Positions 35,400-46,079 of a stretch of DNA of 64,000 nt are shown in pieces. The position numbers were made by a program, and so were the translations under genes. Each line of letters begins with the position of its first letter. Position 1 is the first letter of the stretch. The notes beneath the pieces were generated by a model. The model was not told where the DNA came from, did no database searches, and worked only from the letters and a program-made list of their open reading frames with translations. The stretch is from Semisulcospira habei (taxonomy: Eukaryota > Mollusca > Gastropoda > Semisulcospiridae). The stretch spans positions 215,435,959-215,499,958 of the forward strand of contig BTPG01000004.1 of NCBI GenBank assembly GCA_036245525.1. The letters are read 5' to 3'.

Positions 35400-35930
35400 T
35401 TTTGCATACAATGATTCTCTTCACCTGTCTTCGACAACAGCCTGCATGAAATTGGGCCTTGCGGTTCATTTCTTGCTTGTAGGATTCTATTTTGAAAAAA
35501 TAAAAAAAAAACACCAAAAAACAAACAAACAAACAAACAACAACAACAACAGAAAACAACAAAAGACAAAAAACAAACAAAAACAAGCCCCCCCCCCTCT
35601 CCCCCCCAACCCCCCCACCCCCCCTCCCACCTCCCCCCCCCCAAAAAAAGAAAAAAAATCTCTTCTCTAAAGAGTGGCATTGTGTGTTCATGGTTTCATT
35701 CAGTAAATGAATACCTTTGCTTGTCATCCGACTCTGTTATTGTCGCTGAATCCAAATCTGCAAGCCTTGTGCTGTGAGACCTCTGTACTCAACAAATCAC
35801 TTTTGCCGTTATCATATTTCCCGTACAGTGTTCCATTGTTTATTCGTCCATTAACAGTCTGTCGCCAAACCGCGCCGAATGATCGGCCTCAATTTGACGG
35901 CTGGACGATCGGTTGGGTCAGACATATGTT

Positions 35931-35998
35931 AGCAAGAGGTATAGATTTTCATGAGCTCCTGCAAACGCAGGAACTCATGAACATCTATGCCTCTTGCT
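35931..35998. mobile_element. A-family hairpin
   Basis: TTTTCATGAGCTCCTGC and GCAGGAACTCATGAACA. The tip change CCTGC/GCAGG is mirrored in both arms. Confidence 0.75.
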
Positions 35999-36198
35999 GA
36001 GAGTATTAAGGTTTGACTGAGCGACTGGTTTTGCGCGTACATTGTTCATTGCCCAAGAATTTGGTGATTGTACCGTGTAGAGAGAGAGGGGGGGGGGGGG
36101 GGGCATTAATTAATGTACTGTGAAAGGGGGGGGGAGAGGGGGGAGAGGGGGGAGGCATGGGGGTACTATCATGGATTCGCAACGAATTATTTTGCTCT

Positions 36199-36500
36199 TC
36201 ACGAATCACCCACCCCCCCCCCCCCCCCCAAAAAAAAAAAAAAAAAAAAAAAAAAAAGAAAGAAAAAAAGAAAAAAAACCAAAAAGGGCAAGAAACCCCA
36301 AACAAACAACAAACAAAACAAAACCAACAACAACAAAAAGCAGCATGCACGTTTCACGAATTATTTTCCTCTTCACGAATCACGAATAAAACAAACAAAC
36401 AAACAAACAAGCAAAAAACCCAACAAAAAACAAAAAAAAACAACAAACAAACAAAACAAAAGCAACAGCAACAAAAAGCAGCATTCACGTTTCACGATGG
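36199..36500. repeat. A-rich duplicated segment
   Basis: TTCACGAATCAC at 36,199 and 36,372, and AGCAGCATNCACGTTTCACG at 36,339 and 36,478, separated by A and CAAA runs, indicate a tandem duplication. The long lysine-rich open frame here is a by-product. Confidence 0.7.
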
Positions 36501-37246
36501 AAAGTGACGATGAAGAGAGACGGTACCGATTTCACAACCTCTTTCACTTTTCGAAACCTTGAGAGTGGGGGGATGGAGGGGGGAGGAGGAGGGCGCCGGG
36601 GGAGCAGGAAGTCGGCGGAGGGGGAGGGTAGGCGAGGGTGGGGGCGGGGCTGGGGGGAGGAGGGTGTGTGTTGATGCTGGTGCACAGCTTTCACAGCATT
36701 CCTCCCAGCCGTTAAATCAAACGACGAAAAAAATAATTTAAAAAAATTAAAAATGAAATAAAAAAATAAGCTGGCTCTGTTTGATAAAGATTCTGACTAG
36801 AATTTGCAGTTTGGCAAAACGGTCTTTTACGTATCCTGAAATAGCAGGACGTTTTCTCGAATATCACGAAAACTTTATTTTGGCTTTAGTTCACGTTTCA
36901 CTACTACTACTCCTTTTACGAATCGCGAGGATGAAAAAAAATTGCACTCACGAATCACGAGAAACAAAATATACGCCAATCACAGACGTATCACGATTTT
37001 AGGGCATAGCCCCCCCCCCCCCTCCCCCCCTCCACCCCCCCCCCCTCCTTCCATATAGTCCTGCGGCTGTATGAATATGATGAAATGACACGTATCCTGT
37101 ATCCATTCGTATTTGCGCACGATTGTTTTGTCCTATTGTGAAATACTAATTTATAAGATCGAACATGTGATCTCCCAGTCGGCCGCACCATTTCCCTAAT
37201 AGTGAAAACTGAGATCGATGGATTTTTGTCATTGTGAAATATACGA
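36500..37246. other. Low-complexity G-rich, A-rich and C-rich sequence
   Basis: GGGGGAGG-type runs near 36,570-36,670, an A/T-rich stretch and a C tract at 37,010-37,050. No gene seen. Confidence 0.6.
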
Positions 37247-37459
37247 TTAACCCATAAAACCCTGAGCTGCTATGCCAGGATGTGGATCGACCATGATAGT
37301 TCAAGGGTGGTGTCGGAATAGCTTGGCGCCTGTAGGCGCCAAGCTATTCTGACACCGCCCTTGAACTATCATGATCGATCTGTCTCTAGAACTGTGATGC
37401 ACACCTCAAAATTAGCCTTACAGAGTTGATAATTCCATCCTCAGGATGTAATGGGTTAA
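37247..37459 (+). mobile_element. B-family MITE, complete
   Basis: TTAACCCATAAAACCCTGAG to CTCAGGATGTAATGGGTTAA, 213 bp. Hairpin at 37,283-37,379 with the tip GGCGCCTGTAGGCGCC. Confidence 0.85.
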
Positions 37460-37663
37460 TTGACTCTCCATTAGCCGTTGGGATTGTTTGCCGATGGCGA
37501 AACACTCAAATAAATGGATTTGATTGGTGGCCATTGTTTTGTATGCGATTGGTTTAGCATCGGATCCTGTAAAAATTGAATTTATTCTCTCATTGCCAAA
37601 AAATCTCGAATGAATAAAAAAAAACACATGTCATTGTGAAATACAGTAACCTCCGGATATAGC

Positions 37664-37800
37664 AAATCGCCAGCGGACTCAGTTTGTCTGCTTGTTATAC
37701 CCGATGTAACAAATCGCCAGCGGACTCAGTTTGTCTGCTTGTTATACCCGATGTAACAAATCGCCAGCGGACTCAGTTTGTCTGCTTGTTATACCCGATG
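37664..37800. repeat. 47-bp tandem repeat, three units
   Basis: AAATCGCCAGCGGACTCAG starts at 37,664, 37,711 and 37,758. The units are identical to the eye. Confidence 0.9.
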
Positions 37801-37921
37801 TTTGTTATAAGGGAAGTACTTTACGTTGAAAAAACTGCTGTTGGGACCTTTGAAAACGTGCTGCTGTGTCCAACTTTTCTATATCTATTGGGTCCCAACC
37901 TCGGCTAGGCCAAACCTCGAC

Positions 37922-38366
37922 ATATAATGCTCAAAAATAGTAAGGTATATTAACTTTTCAGCTTCAATGTTACTGCAAGTTCTCAGAATAGGTATAATAA
38001 CGGTTATATCAGTGATTAGCCATCCCATTGGGCTACTATTTCACAACACTAGTGCTCACAAAAAGTAAGAGACATCATAATTTTGGCTTGAATTACTAAA
38101 ATTTTCAAAAACATCTTACATCTGCAAACTCAGGCACCTTTTTGGTTTGATTTGTGTTTAGCCTTTTTAGGACATTTTAATGATTCAAGCTAAAAGCAAT
38201 ACGTCCTTTATTTTTTGTGAGCACTATTATGTCACACCAATACTGTGAAGTTGTAAGGGAGTGGGAAGGCTAATCACTGGTATACCCGTGATTTTACCCA
38301 TTCTGAGGACCTTTAGTAAATCAAGCTGAAAAGTTAATATACCTTAGTATTTGTGATCAGTATATG
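37922..38366. mobile_element. Tc1/mariner-like MITE nested in the Tigger-like remnant
   Basis: ATATAATGCTCAAAAATAGT and GGTATATTAACTTTTCAGCT at the left mirror the right arm ending at 38,366. Arms are about 115 bp and resume on either side of the inner element. Confidence 0.7.
38050..38226. mobile_element. Innermost Tc1/mariner-like MITE with TA duplication
   Basis: TA-GTGCTCACAAAAAGTAAG ... TTTTTTGTGAGCAC-TA, 177 bp including TA. The inner arms ATTTTGGCTTGAATTA and TGATTCAAGCTAAAA also pair. Confidence 0.8.
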
Positions 38367-38677
38367 CCAATTTGGCCGAGGTCGGGTCGACGCCGAGGTT
38401 GAGCCCCAACAATATCCGACTTTGTTATGAGTGGAGTAGACTGCATTCGTTCATAGTTAGTGGATTAATTCTTAGTTAATGGGGATTATATACTCATTCA
38501 TTGTGAATTCAGACGAAAGATTATTATCTTGTATTGTGAAATGCAATGTATGCTTTTAAAGCCAGCAGTGACAGACACACATAAAAAAGGATTCAGACAG
38601 CGAAAGAAAAGCTATGAATTCGACACTCTCTGCAGTTCACGCTGACCCAAATTGAAAACATCCTCGAGGAAGTTTGT

Positions 38678-38760
38678 TTAACTCATTCGAGGCGCGCTGC
38701 ATAGGGATACGCGGCATGAAGAGCCGCGTATCCGTATGCAGCACGCCTCGAATGTGTTAA
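38678..38760. mobile_element. C-family palindromic element, both TTAA intact
   Basis: TTAACTCATTCGAGGCGCGC and GCACGCCTCGAATGTGTTAA. GAGGCG/CGCCTC is mirrored, against GAGACG/CGTCTC in the other copies. Confidence 0.9.
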
Positions 38761-38960
38761 TTCTACTGGAAAATTTGCCAAGAAGAGCCTCACTCACTGT
38801 AGAACGACAGGTGCGAAACAGTTTACGAATTTCACACAAAGTGGACAGACAACAAACAGGACAGAACAAGAGGTCTACCAATCAATCTGCTTTGTGGTGG
38901 AAAACGTGCGTGTCTACTCGTAACCCCTTAGGTCCCGGGGCAATCAAAACGCTGCCCAGC

Positions 38961-39026
38961 TGCAAGAGACATAAATCCTCATGAGCCCCCGCTGTCGCGG
39001 GGGCTCATGAGGATTTATATCTCTTG
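38961..39026. mobile_element. A-family hairpin, target of a SINE
   Basis: CAAGAGACATAAATCCTC and its mirrored right arm. The SINE that follows starts at the end of this arm, and TGTCTCTTG recurs after the SINE. Confidence 0.8.
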
Positions 39027-39345
39027 GTTGGTTGGTTAGTTCGGGTTTAACGTCCACAGCACCGAGGTGATCATGGACGGCCCTGACGTGCGGGTTATGG
39101 GGGAACAGGGAAATCTATTGCCTATGGAGTACGACCTGAACACTGATTAACTCAGGCGCACTTCAACTGTGCCACTTTGATTTACCAGGACCTTTCAACG
39201 GACATGCTATTGAACAAATCCGTTTTTTCCCCCCCCCCTGGATTGTGAGTCCAACTACCGGGGCCGGGACGGGATTCGAACCCACGACCCGGAGATTCCC
39301 TTCGCTCTCCTGCTCCGACGTTTAACCGCCTCAGCTATTTCGGAC
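39026..39345 (-). mobile_element. tRNA-derived SINE
   Basis: Read on the minus strand, the head has an A-box-like TAGCTGAGGCGGTTA (39,323-39,337) and a perfect B box GGTTCGAATCC (39,272-39,282) about 40 nt apart, as in a tRNA promoter. A body of about 220 bp follows, ending GGACGTTAAACCCGAACTAA and (CCAA)n. An imperfect target duplication (ATATCTCTTG / ATGTCTCTTG) flanks it. The internal promoter would be read by RNA polymerase III. Mobilisation would depend on a LINE with a related tail. Confidence 0.85.
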
Positions 39346-39486
39346 TTTTTTTTTTTAATGTCTCTTGTAAGTTCTGTGTTCTTTTATGCCCGCGTCTGTC
39401 CCATGCACATCTGTATTCTTCACGCGCAAGTCGGTCAGTGCGGAGTTTGTTGCAGACGCTAAATTCGTGATCACTTGCAGCGAAGG

Positions 39487-39660
39487 TTTAACTCTTTGGC
39501 TGTCAGTGGCGCTTTTTTTCTTTGTCGAGGTGCCAGACAGACTAGCACTGCCCTTGAATTATCATGGTCGATCCTTTTCCCTGAAACTGGTGGTACATAG
39601 GCGTTAGGTGACACCTTCCAAATGTTGGGAAATGCGGCCCTGGGGGTTACATGGGATAAA
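39487..39660. mobile_element. D/B2 chimera
   Basis: The left 50 bp is D (TTAACTCTTTGGCTGTCAG ... TTTGTCGAGGTG). The rest is a B2 right half (CCCTTGAATTATCATGG, GGTACATAGGCGTTAG) with a decayed end. Confidence 0.65.
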
Positions 39661-40137
39661 ACACGCAACACAAGCAAAGTTGTTTGCGTGCGTGAAAATT
39701 TGTGGTTTCCAGATTTTTTAAATATACATTTTATCTGAATATGGGATTCGAGGCTCTCTTCACAAAAGTGGATAAGATCCTGTAGGTTCTAGACTACGTG
39801 GTTGTTCTTTTTTTTTAATTTTTTTTTTAATGGATGAAAAAAAAATCAAGAAACAACCACATCAAAACATTTTTTTCAATTGTCACAGCAGGTTGCACGC
39901 GAACACCTCGGAAATGCTGTCATCCACAAGGTTGCTTTCATTGTTGTACTGTTGTGTAGTGTAGTGAAATGTAGTGTAGACTTTTATTGATTTTCTTCCT
40001 CCCAAGAGAGTTCTGCTTGTGCGGCTCGTGTGCCCAAGTCCGCTTCGTTGACAATCATATTTTGCATTAAAATTGCATGACGTTACGATGTGCCCAGTGG
40101 CTTTTTTTTATAGAAAGTTTAAATAGCGAAGTTACGT
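39661..40137. other. No supported feature
   Basis: A/T-rich, including facing T and A runs near 39,810-39,850. No gene or repeat partner. Confidence 0.5.
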
Positions 40138-40350
40138 TTAACTCCTTCTACCCCAGACACACCACAGCAAGATAAGGATCGACCATGATAGTTCAAGGGT
40201 GATGCCAGAATAGCTTGGCGCCTATGGGCGCCAAACTATTCTGGCATCACCCTTGAACTATCATGGTCGATCTGTGTCCTGTACTGCAATACAGTCATCA
40301 GAGGACAACGGCAACATTTGGGGATTTCGGTGATGGGGTAGAATGAGTTA
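40138..40350 (-). mobile_element. B1-type MITE
   Basis: TTAACTCCTTCTACCCCAG to TGGGGTAGAATGAGTTA. The hairpin has matched changes, GGTGATGCCAG and CTGGCATCACC. Its asymmetric parts are in the opposite order to the 40,580 copy. Confidence 0.85.
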
Positions 40351-40560
40351 TGACGATCAACTACCAACAACGAACGAAAAGTGTAGCATAAGCATAGAGA
40401 ACACTCCGAACATCTTTAAGAGGCATATATCCTCATGAGTCCGGAGTGCTCATGAGGATCTATGCCTCATGGAGATGTGTCGTCTGTGCTTGTGATTATC
40501 CGCCGTGACTTCGCTCTCGTCTTTTGTTGGGAGTCGTTCGTTGCAAACCTCGTCGTTGTC
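40350..40560. mobile_element. A2 long foldback element
   Basis: The left arm AACGAACGAAAAGTG ... ACACTCCGAACATC, the core AAGAGGCATATATCCTC, and the right arm GGAGATGTGTCGTCTGTGC ... GTCGTTCGTTG form an approximately 200-bp hairpin. Confidence 0.7.
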
Positions 40561-40579
40561 TTTCTTCCTGTTCATGGTA

Positions 40580-40793
40580 TTAACTCATTCTACCCCAACA
40601 CCGAAATCCCCAAATTTTGCCCTTGTCCTCTGAAGACTGCTTTGCAGTGCAGGACACAGATCGACCATGATAGTTCAAGGGTGATGCCAGAATAGCTTGG
40701 CGCCCATAGGCGCCAAGCTATTCTGGCATCACCCTTGAACTATCATGGTCGATCCTCATCTTGCTGTGGTGTGTCTGGGGTAGAATGAGTTAA
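40580..40793 (+). mobile_element. B1-type MITE, complete
   Basis: TTAACTCATTCTACCCCA to TGGGGTAGAATGAGTTAA, 214 bp. This is the cleanest B1 copy. Its hairpin arms pair over about 45 bp with the tip GGCGCCCATAGGCGCC. Confidence 0.9.
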
Positions 40794-40847
40794 AAACGAT
40801 CTTTCTCGGCACTCACTGCTATCCATGCTTGGAAGGCAAAGGACATT

Positions 40848-40917
40848 GTCCACTTTTGTGAAAAGCTAGATTTTCATTGTATTACAATGAAAATGTCGCT
40901 TTTCACAAAAAGTGGAC
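40848..40917. repeat. E-family hairpin, nearly perfect
   Basis: GTCCACTTTTGTGAAAAGC mirrored by GCTTTTCACAAAAAGTGGAC. Centre TTCATTGTATTACAATGAA. Confidence 0.85.
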
Positions 40918-41013
40918 TTGCTGCCTTACTTGTTTCATTCACACACCGCCCGAACGGACGATCCGTACTCACATCGTGAAGAAGCTTCTCTTTTCTGTCA
41001 AGCAAAACACGCT

Positions 41014-41430
41014 AATGCCGATCGATCTAGTGGTTCTCTATGCTGGTGTCCCTTACACTTGTGCGATCTTTTTGATCTTGTATCTAAAGAAAAATGCCGT
41101 GAATGCTGACCTGATGGTTCTTTGCCTGGGTGTCCTTTATAGTTTTATAATCACTTTGATCTTTTACTTTTAAAAGAAAGTCGTGAATTCAACCTGATGA
41201 TTCTCTGCGTGGGTGTCCCTTACAGTTTTATAATCATGTTAATCTTGTATCTAAGAAATAAGAAACACGTTAATGCTGACCTGATGGCTCTCTAAGTGGG
41301 TGTCCCTTACAATTGTGTATTCGTTTTTATCTCATATAGAAAATTAAAAAAAAAAACACCCGTAATACCGACTTGATAGTTCTCTGTGTGGGTGTCCCTT
41401 ACAGTTGTGTACTCGTTTTGATCTTATATC

Positions 41431-41523
<93 letters not shown>

Positions 41524-41911
41524 GTGAATACTAACCAGATGGTTCTCTGAGTGGGTGTCCTTTACAGTTGTATAATCATTTTGATCTTTTACTTTTAAAA
41601 GAAAATCATAAATTTGACGATGATTCTCTGCGTGGGTGTGCCTTACGGTTGTATAATCGTTTTAATCTTCTATCTAAGAAATAAGAATAACGTGAATGCT
41701 GATCTGATGGCTCTCTGAGTGGGTGTCCCTTACAACCATGTAGTTGTTTTGATCTTGTATCTAATATCTAAAAGAAAAACGTGAATGCCGACCTGATGGC
41801 TTTCTCAGTGGCTGTCCGTTATATTGCATACTTGTTAAGATCTTTTACTTTTAAAAGAAACTCGTGAATTCGACCTGCTAGTTCTCTGTGTCACTTACAA
41901 TTGCATAATCG
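41014..41911. repeat. Minisatellite, ~10 units of 83-90 bp
   Basis: Each unit follows AATGCTGACCTGATGGTTCT, GTGGGTGTCCCTTAC, TTGTATAATCGTTTTGATC and a variable A-rich end. Unit subtypes recur in order: units 2, 6 and 9 end TTTTACTTTTAAAAGAAA; units 3, 7 and 10 start AATTYGACC; units 3 and 7 end ATCTAAGAAATAAGAA. One unit has a ~90-bp (CA)n inserted (41,432-41,521). The hydrophobic open frame over the first units is a by-product. Confidence 0.85.
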
Positions 41912-42000
41912 ACACGAGCCTTAGACGATCAGAAGAGTGTTTGAGGTTTTATGTTCAAAGCACTGAGCCATGAGGCTGATATTCCCAGAATTCATGACAC

Positions 42001-42155
42001 CGATCGACCAAGATAGTTCAAGGGAGGCTCCACAGTAGCTTGGCGCCAAGAGACGCCAAGCTACTCTGGCACCACCCTTGAACTATCATGATCGATGTGT
42101 CTGTATCGACTGAAAATGTTAATCGCCTGTTGTAGTGCGTCAGGGATGAAGGTTA
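42001..42155. mobile_element. B-family MITE, diverged ends
   Basis: GATCGACCAAGATAGTTC to GAACTATCATGATCGAT, tip GGCGCCAAGAGACGCC. The right end TGTAGTGCGTCAGGGATGAA resembles the B2 end. Confidence 0.7.
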
Positions 42156-42301
42156 GCTAGTGACTGTAGGGACAGGTGAAACGGGAAGAATAATGCTTAG
42201 CGGATGCGATGCACGAGCGACTCGTTTTAGGCCACGCCCCTGTCACACAAAACAGTGGCCAAGCGAAGCGGCCGGACGAGATTTGTAGTGGAGGGAGGGG
42301 A

Positions 42302-42463
<162 letters not shown>

Positions 42464-42612
42464 GATATTGACGTTGTTGATAATGATCATCGATTTTTAG
42501 GATTACGTATTGCTTTACTAACAATGCTCGGCTTTAAAGTGACCTAGTCCAGGCAGTATCGGGTTCGCAATATCTCCCTTATAATTTTTCTCAGGAGGTC
42601 TTTCAATAATGC

Positions 42613-42647
42613 CAGACAAAAGGACAAAAGGACAAAAGGACAAAAGG
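42613..42647. repeat. (GGACAAAA)n, four units
   Basis: Perfect 8-bp tandem repeat. Confidence 0.9.
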
Positions 42648-43452
42648 ACTAACTTAAATTATGAAGTGTGAATGTCGTGAAATGTCCTTGCATGCAGGAT
42701 AATTTCTTCCTTTACGCTCAACAGGTAGTGGAAAACCTCTGATACGTGTGCTTACTTACATGGATTGTGAAAAGAAGGGTAGAAAAGGCGTAGATGAGGC
42801 AAAGTAACATTGCTAACTTGTATCGTCCGAATTTAAACAATCAAAGCCCGCCATGAAGTAGATCGCTTAATAGTCTCTCTCTCTGTCTCTCTCTCTCTCT
42901 CTGTCTCTCTCTCTCTCTCTCTCGCGCGCGCGCAGCGCGTGTGCCTTTGTACACGGAACTGTCACCCATAAAACCAGCGCATGTGTGCCTGTGTTGCCGA
43001 CGCGCAGTCCGCTTTGTTTCATCATTCCTCAGAGTCTCCGAACATGGGCAGACCAAATTTAGTCCGAGGACGAACGCTAGGTTAGGAGCACCGTACTCAC
43101 AGATCTAGTCTGTGCCTTCCAGTGTGCGTGTGTGTTTTTTTTTTTTTTTTTTTTTTTCAATTCTAAACTGTGGACAGGCCAAACTGAGTGGTCACGGATC
43201 TATGTGTTGTGTGCTTCACTGTGTGTGTGTGTGTGGAACTAGTCTTCCGTACCTGGACAGGCTAAAGGTAGTCATGGCACGAATGCTACTCAGCGTGAAC
43301 ATTAGTCTCAAACCTGGCGGTGTTTTTGAAATTGTGTAAGTTGTTGGTTTTCCCCTGCCAGAGGTGGACAGGCCAACCTTAATCATCGGACGAGGTTGCA
43401 GGCATAGATCTGTCGTGCATGCTGAACCCAAGAAAATTTGAACGACACCCAA

Positions 43453-43625
43453 CTGCAAGAGGTATAGATCCTCATGAGCCCCCGCAGTTGCGGAGGCTCA
43501 TGAGGATCTACACCTCATGCTGACACTACTGTGTCCCTGTTCCTGGGACAGCCAGGGCTTTTAGTTGTTGAATCACCGAAGATCGCAGAAACACAGCCTG
43601 CGTCAGCTGGTACTGGACGACTTAA
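43453..43625 (+). mobile_element. A-family element abutting a B2 element
   Basis: Hairpin 43,453-43,520 (GCAAGAGGTATAGATCC). The right part (GTCCCTGTTCCTGGGACAGC, GGTACTGGACGAC) reaches the TTAA that starts the next element. Confidence 0.7.
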
Positions 43626-43835
43626 CCCTTTTAGTCCCGGATCCCTACAGCAGGGTATGGCTTGACCATGATAATTCAAGGGTAGTGCTGGATTAGCTTG
43701 ACGCCTGACGGCGTCAAGCTAATCTGGCACTACCCTTGAATTATCATGGTCAAGCCATCTCCTGCAACTGGTACATAGTCGTTAGGCAGCACCTCTAAAA
43801 TTTGAGAAATGGGACCTTTCGGCTAAAAGGGTTAA
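43622..43835 (+). mobile_element. B2-type MITE, complete
   Basis: TTAACCCTTTTAGTCCCGG to CGGCTAAAAGGGTTAA, 214 bp. Arms are matched at variant sites: GGCTTGACCATG/CATGGTCAAGCC and GCTTGACGCC/GGCGTCAAGC. Confidence 0.9.
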
Positions 43836-43980
43836 ATGTGTTTTTTTGTTGTTGTAAAGTTCGTTTTATTATCTCTTTCCTACCAAATGTAGACAGGCAA
43901 AATGTAGTTATCAGACGAATGCTACGCAAAGCGTACATGTTGCCGTCATATGGCAAACGCCATTATATTTCTATGTTCAG

Positions 43981-44042
43981 TTTTGAGAAAAACGAGATTT
44001 TCATTGTTGTACGACAAAAACCTCACTTTTCTCAATAATGGG
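43981..44042. repeat. E-family hairpin, diverged
   Basis: TTTTGAGAAAAACGAGATTT and ACCTCACTTTTCTCAATAA around TTGTTGTACGACAA. Confidence 0.7.
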
Positions 44043-44440
44043 CATGCTGGCATTTGCAGCATAATTGCAGCATTATTCACAAATCTGTCTTTATGGTCTG
44101 CTTTAGAGCTGTTCTTAATTGGACGAACTTCTGATCAGCAAACCTAGATCGGAGAAGATCGGCGATCTTTTGGTTTGTTTCTTAATTGAGGTTGCACGAA
44201 CCTAGGCGAACATCAGCAAACCAGGTTTGCCACGGTTCTCTTTCTTAACTGAAGTGCTTGATTCGGCGTACTTACTGGTTCAAAATGGCTGTCGCTATGC
44301 CGCTTCGCGATTTGAACGATGTTTGTTTTTGTACTTCTTGCAGTAGCGACCCCACAAACAGTGTTGCGCCTCCCACATATCAATAAAAATAGGTCTTGTT
44401 CTTCGCACGAGTGAAATATCGCCGTCCGCCATATCGCTTT

Positions 44441-44726
44441 CGTCTTTATTTATGTGTGCCAGTGTGTGTGGATCAGAGGGTGGGTTAGAGTAGGAGATGG
44501 ATTTCTGTCGCTACACGAGCCCACCGAGCGTAGTAATGATGGGAGGCGCCGTGTGTCTTTATTTGTGTGCGGTGACGTGTGTGTTGATCAGGGGTTGGCT
44601 ATTGAGAGGAGGGAAATGGATCAGCGTAATAAGCCTAAAAAAAATATGAAGAACTCGGAATGTTCCTAAAATATAATCGCATCTGAGCTCCAAACAATAC
44701 GGTAGACTGTGGGATGAAATCCTCAT
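44441..44726 (+). repeat. Dispersed repeat, copy 1
   Basis: GTGTGTGGATCAGAGGGTGG, GTCGCTACACGAGCCCACC and GGAATGTTCCTAAAATATAA match 52,211-52,481 in the same orientation. No terminal structure found. Confidence 0.8.
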
Positions 44727-44883
44727 CTTGTTATCTACGTAGCTCCTAGATGGCTTCCGTCAGCTTAGTTCCATGGCCTCTCACTGTCGAGGTGCAGGTT
44801 ATCTTTTTGTCCCTGGACGGCTGCGGCCGATGTAGTGTAAACATTCCTTTGACTTCCCGAGACAGCTCTGCCGCGACATTGTT

Positions 44884-44944
44884 TGGTGAAGATCAAGATT
44901 TCCATCGTTTTACAATGACAATCTCGCTTTCACAAAAATGGACT
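44884..44944. repeat. E-family hairpin, diverged
   Basis: GGTGAAGATCAAGATTTCC and GACAATCTCGCTTTCACAAA. Confidence 0.65.
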
Positions 44945-45120
44945 TACTGTCGTTTGCCATCACATACTTTGTACTGAGGGCGTTGGTTGGAAAACAAGTC
45001 TGCAAAGTTGGCGTGGTAAGTGAAAGAGATATTCCCTACAGTTGGCGCCAGGAGCTAAAGGAGTCTTGGCACCGGAAGTGCAGAATAAACTGGAGTTTGC
45101 GCCGGAAGTGAAATGTGTAT

Positions 45121-45335
45121 TCAAGCCCTTCACTGCCAGTGGACGCGGGCTGTGTGTTGGAAATCATTGTCAATTCATCGTCAAAGTTCCCCAGCCACCA
45201 GAACGTAGATACAAAGTGGTGTCAGCAAGAGGCATAGATCATCATGAGCCCCTGCAACCGCGCGGGGGCTCATAAGGATCTATACGTCTTGCAGGTGGGT
45301 GTTGCTCAAATTTTCCCCGGCAGTAAACGGGTTAA
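45121..45335 (-). mobile_element. A-family MITE, reverse orientation
   Basis: TTCAAGCCCTTCACTGCC and CCCGGCAGTAAACGGGTTAA ends; hairpin 45,223-45,291. The left TTAA has become TTCAA. Confidence 0.8.
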
Positions 45336-45690
45336 TCTACCCTCGCTGCTCATCCGGGAGCGTGTGCATTGATACCTTACCGTCACAACTGACGCCCGAA
45401 GTTTAATGTGTATTCAATCGGCGAGTGTATTGCATTTCTGATGCGCTAGGGGTGCGTTCACTCTTTGATTCAATTCCCATCCGAGAATGATTGTCTGTGT
45501 GCGTTTATAGGAATAGCTGATCACGTGAGATAGGGTGCTGTGCGGAGGGGGAGAAAGTGGATGATTTAAGGTATTAGTTTCATCCACTCATTCGGGAAGT
45601 GCTTGTGTTCGGCGCTTGGCTACATGTGTTGTATGTGTCACGGATACGTCGGTAGAAACAGAAACACGTCCTGTTTTGATACTAGGCCTG
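45336..45690. other. No supported feature
   Basis: No repeat relationship or gene seen. Confidence 0.5.
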
Positions 45691-45727
45691 ACTTGCCCAT
45701 GATAGTTCAAGGTGGTGCTAGAATAAT
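45691..45727. mobile_element. B-family fragment
   Basis: CCCATGATAGTTCAAGG and TGGTGCTAGAATAAT, the left arm only. Confidence 0.5.
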
Positions 45728-46079
45728 AATATGTGTAATTTGAAAAAAATACCATTTTTTTTTGTCTTGCCTACTAAACTGGAAGTTTTCTTTCACCTAC
45801 GTTTTACCGTTTTAGTTTCTGTTTTCCTTTCACATAAAACCCTTGCGGCAATAGTGTTACCTCATTTTGCTTCTACTTAGCTGGTTTTGCTACGTTTAAC
45901 TGGATTGTTACGAGCGCTATGAGTCACCGCTGTTTGTTTCATTTAGAGAAGAAGAAGAAAAAATTTCTTAATTTAACATTTTCAGTCGATACAGACAAAA
46001 ATCGGAAGTTGTCAGCCAGGAGAGAAATCGTCCTGACCTTGATGTCTCACGTGCAGTGCCAGAATAGTTCGCACCTCTA

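Larger units (their letters stand above)
37644..38443 (+). mobile_element. Tigger/pogo-like DNA transposon remnant, host of two others
   Basis: The left CAGTAACCTCCGGATATA and right, on the other strand, CAGTCTACTCCACTCATAAC are imperfect inverted ends of pogo/Tigger type. Inner arms (GGGTCCCAACCTCGG and CCGAGGTTGAGCCCC) also pair. The left flank is TA and the right flank is CA, so the target duplication is not intact. No transposase remains. Confidence 0.6.
43043..43930. repeat. Scattered short motif, five copies
   Basis: Variants of GTGGACAGGCCAAA with a following TAGTCATCGGACGAATGC occur near 43,043, 43,171, 43,253, 43,367 and 43,891. Spacing is irregular and A/B2 elements lie between them. 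Confidence 0.45.

Noticed and set aside
36113..36562. Lysine- and asparagine/glutamine-rich 149-codon frame
   Set aside because: Product of A and CAAA runs in a duplicated A-rich segment.
39272..39337. Functional tRNA gene
   Set aside because: A and B boxes are present, but they head a SINE body with a retroposon tail, and the cloverleaf stems do not close convincingly by eye.
40877..41173. Hydrophobic 98-codon open frame resembling membrane segments
   Set aside because: It covers the first units of a DNA minisatellite. Later units break the frame, and hydrophobicity follows from T-rich repeats.
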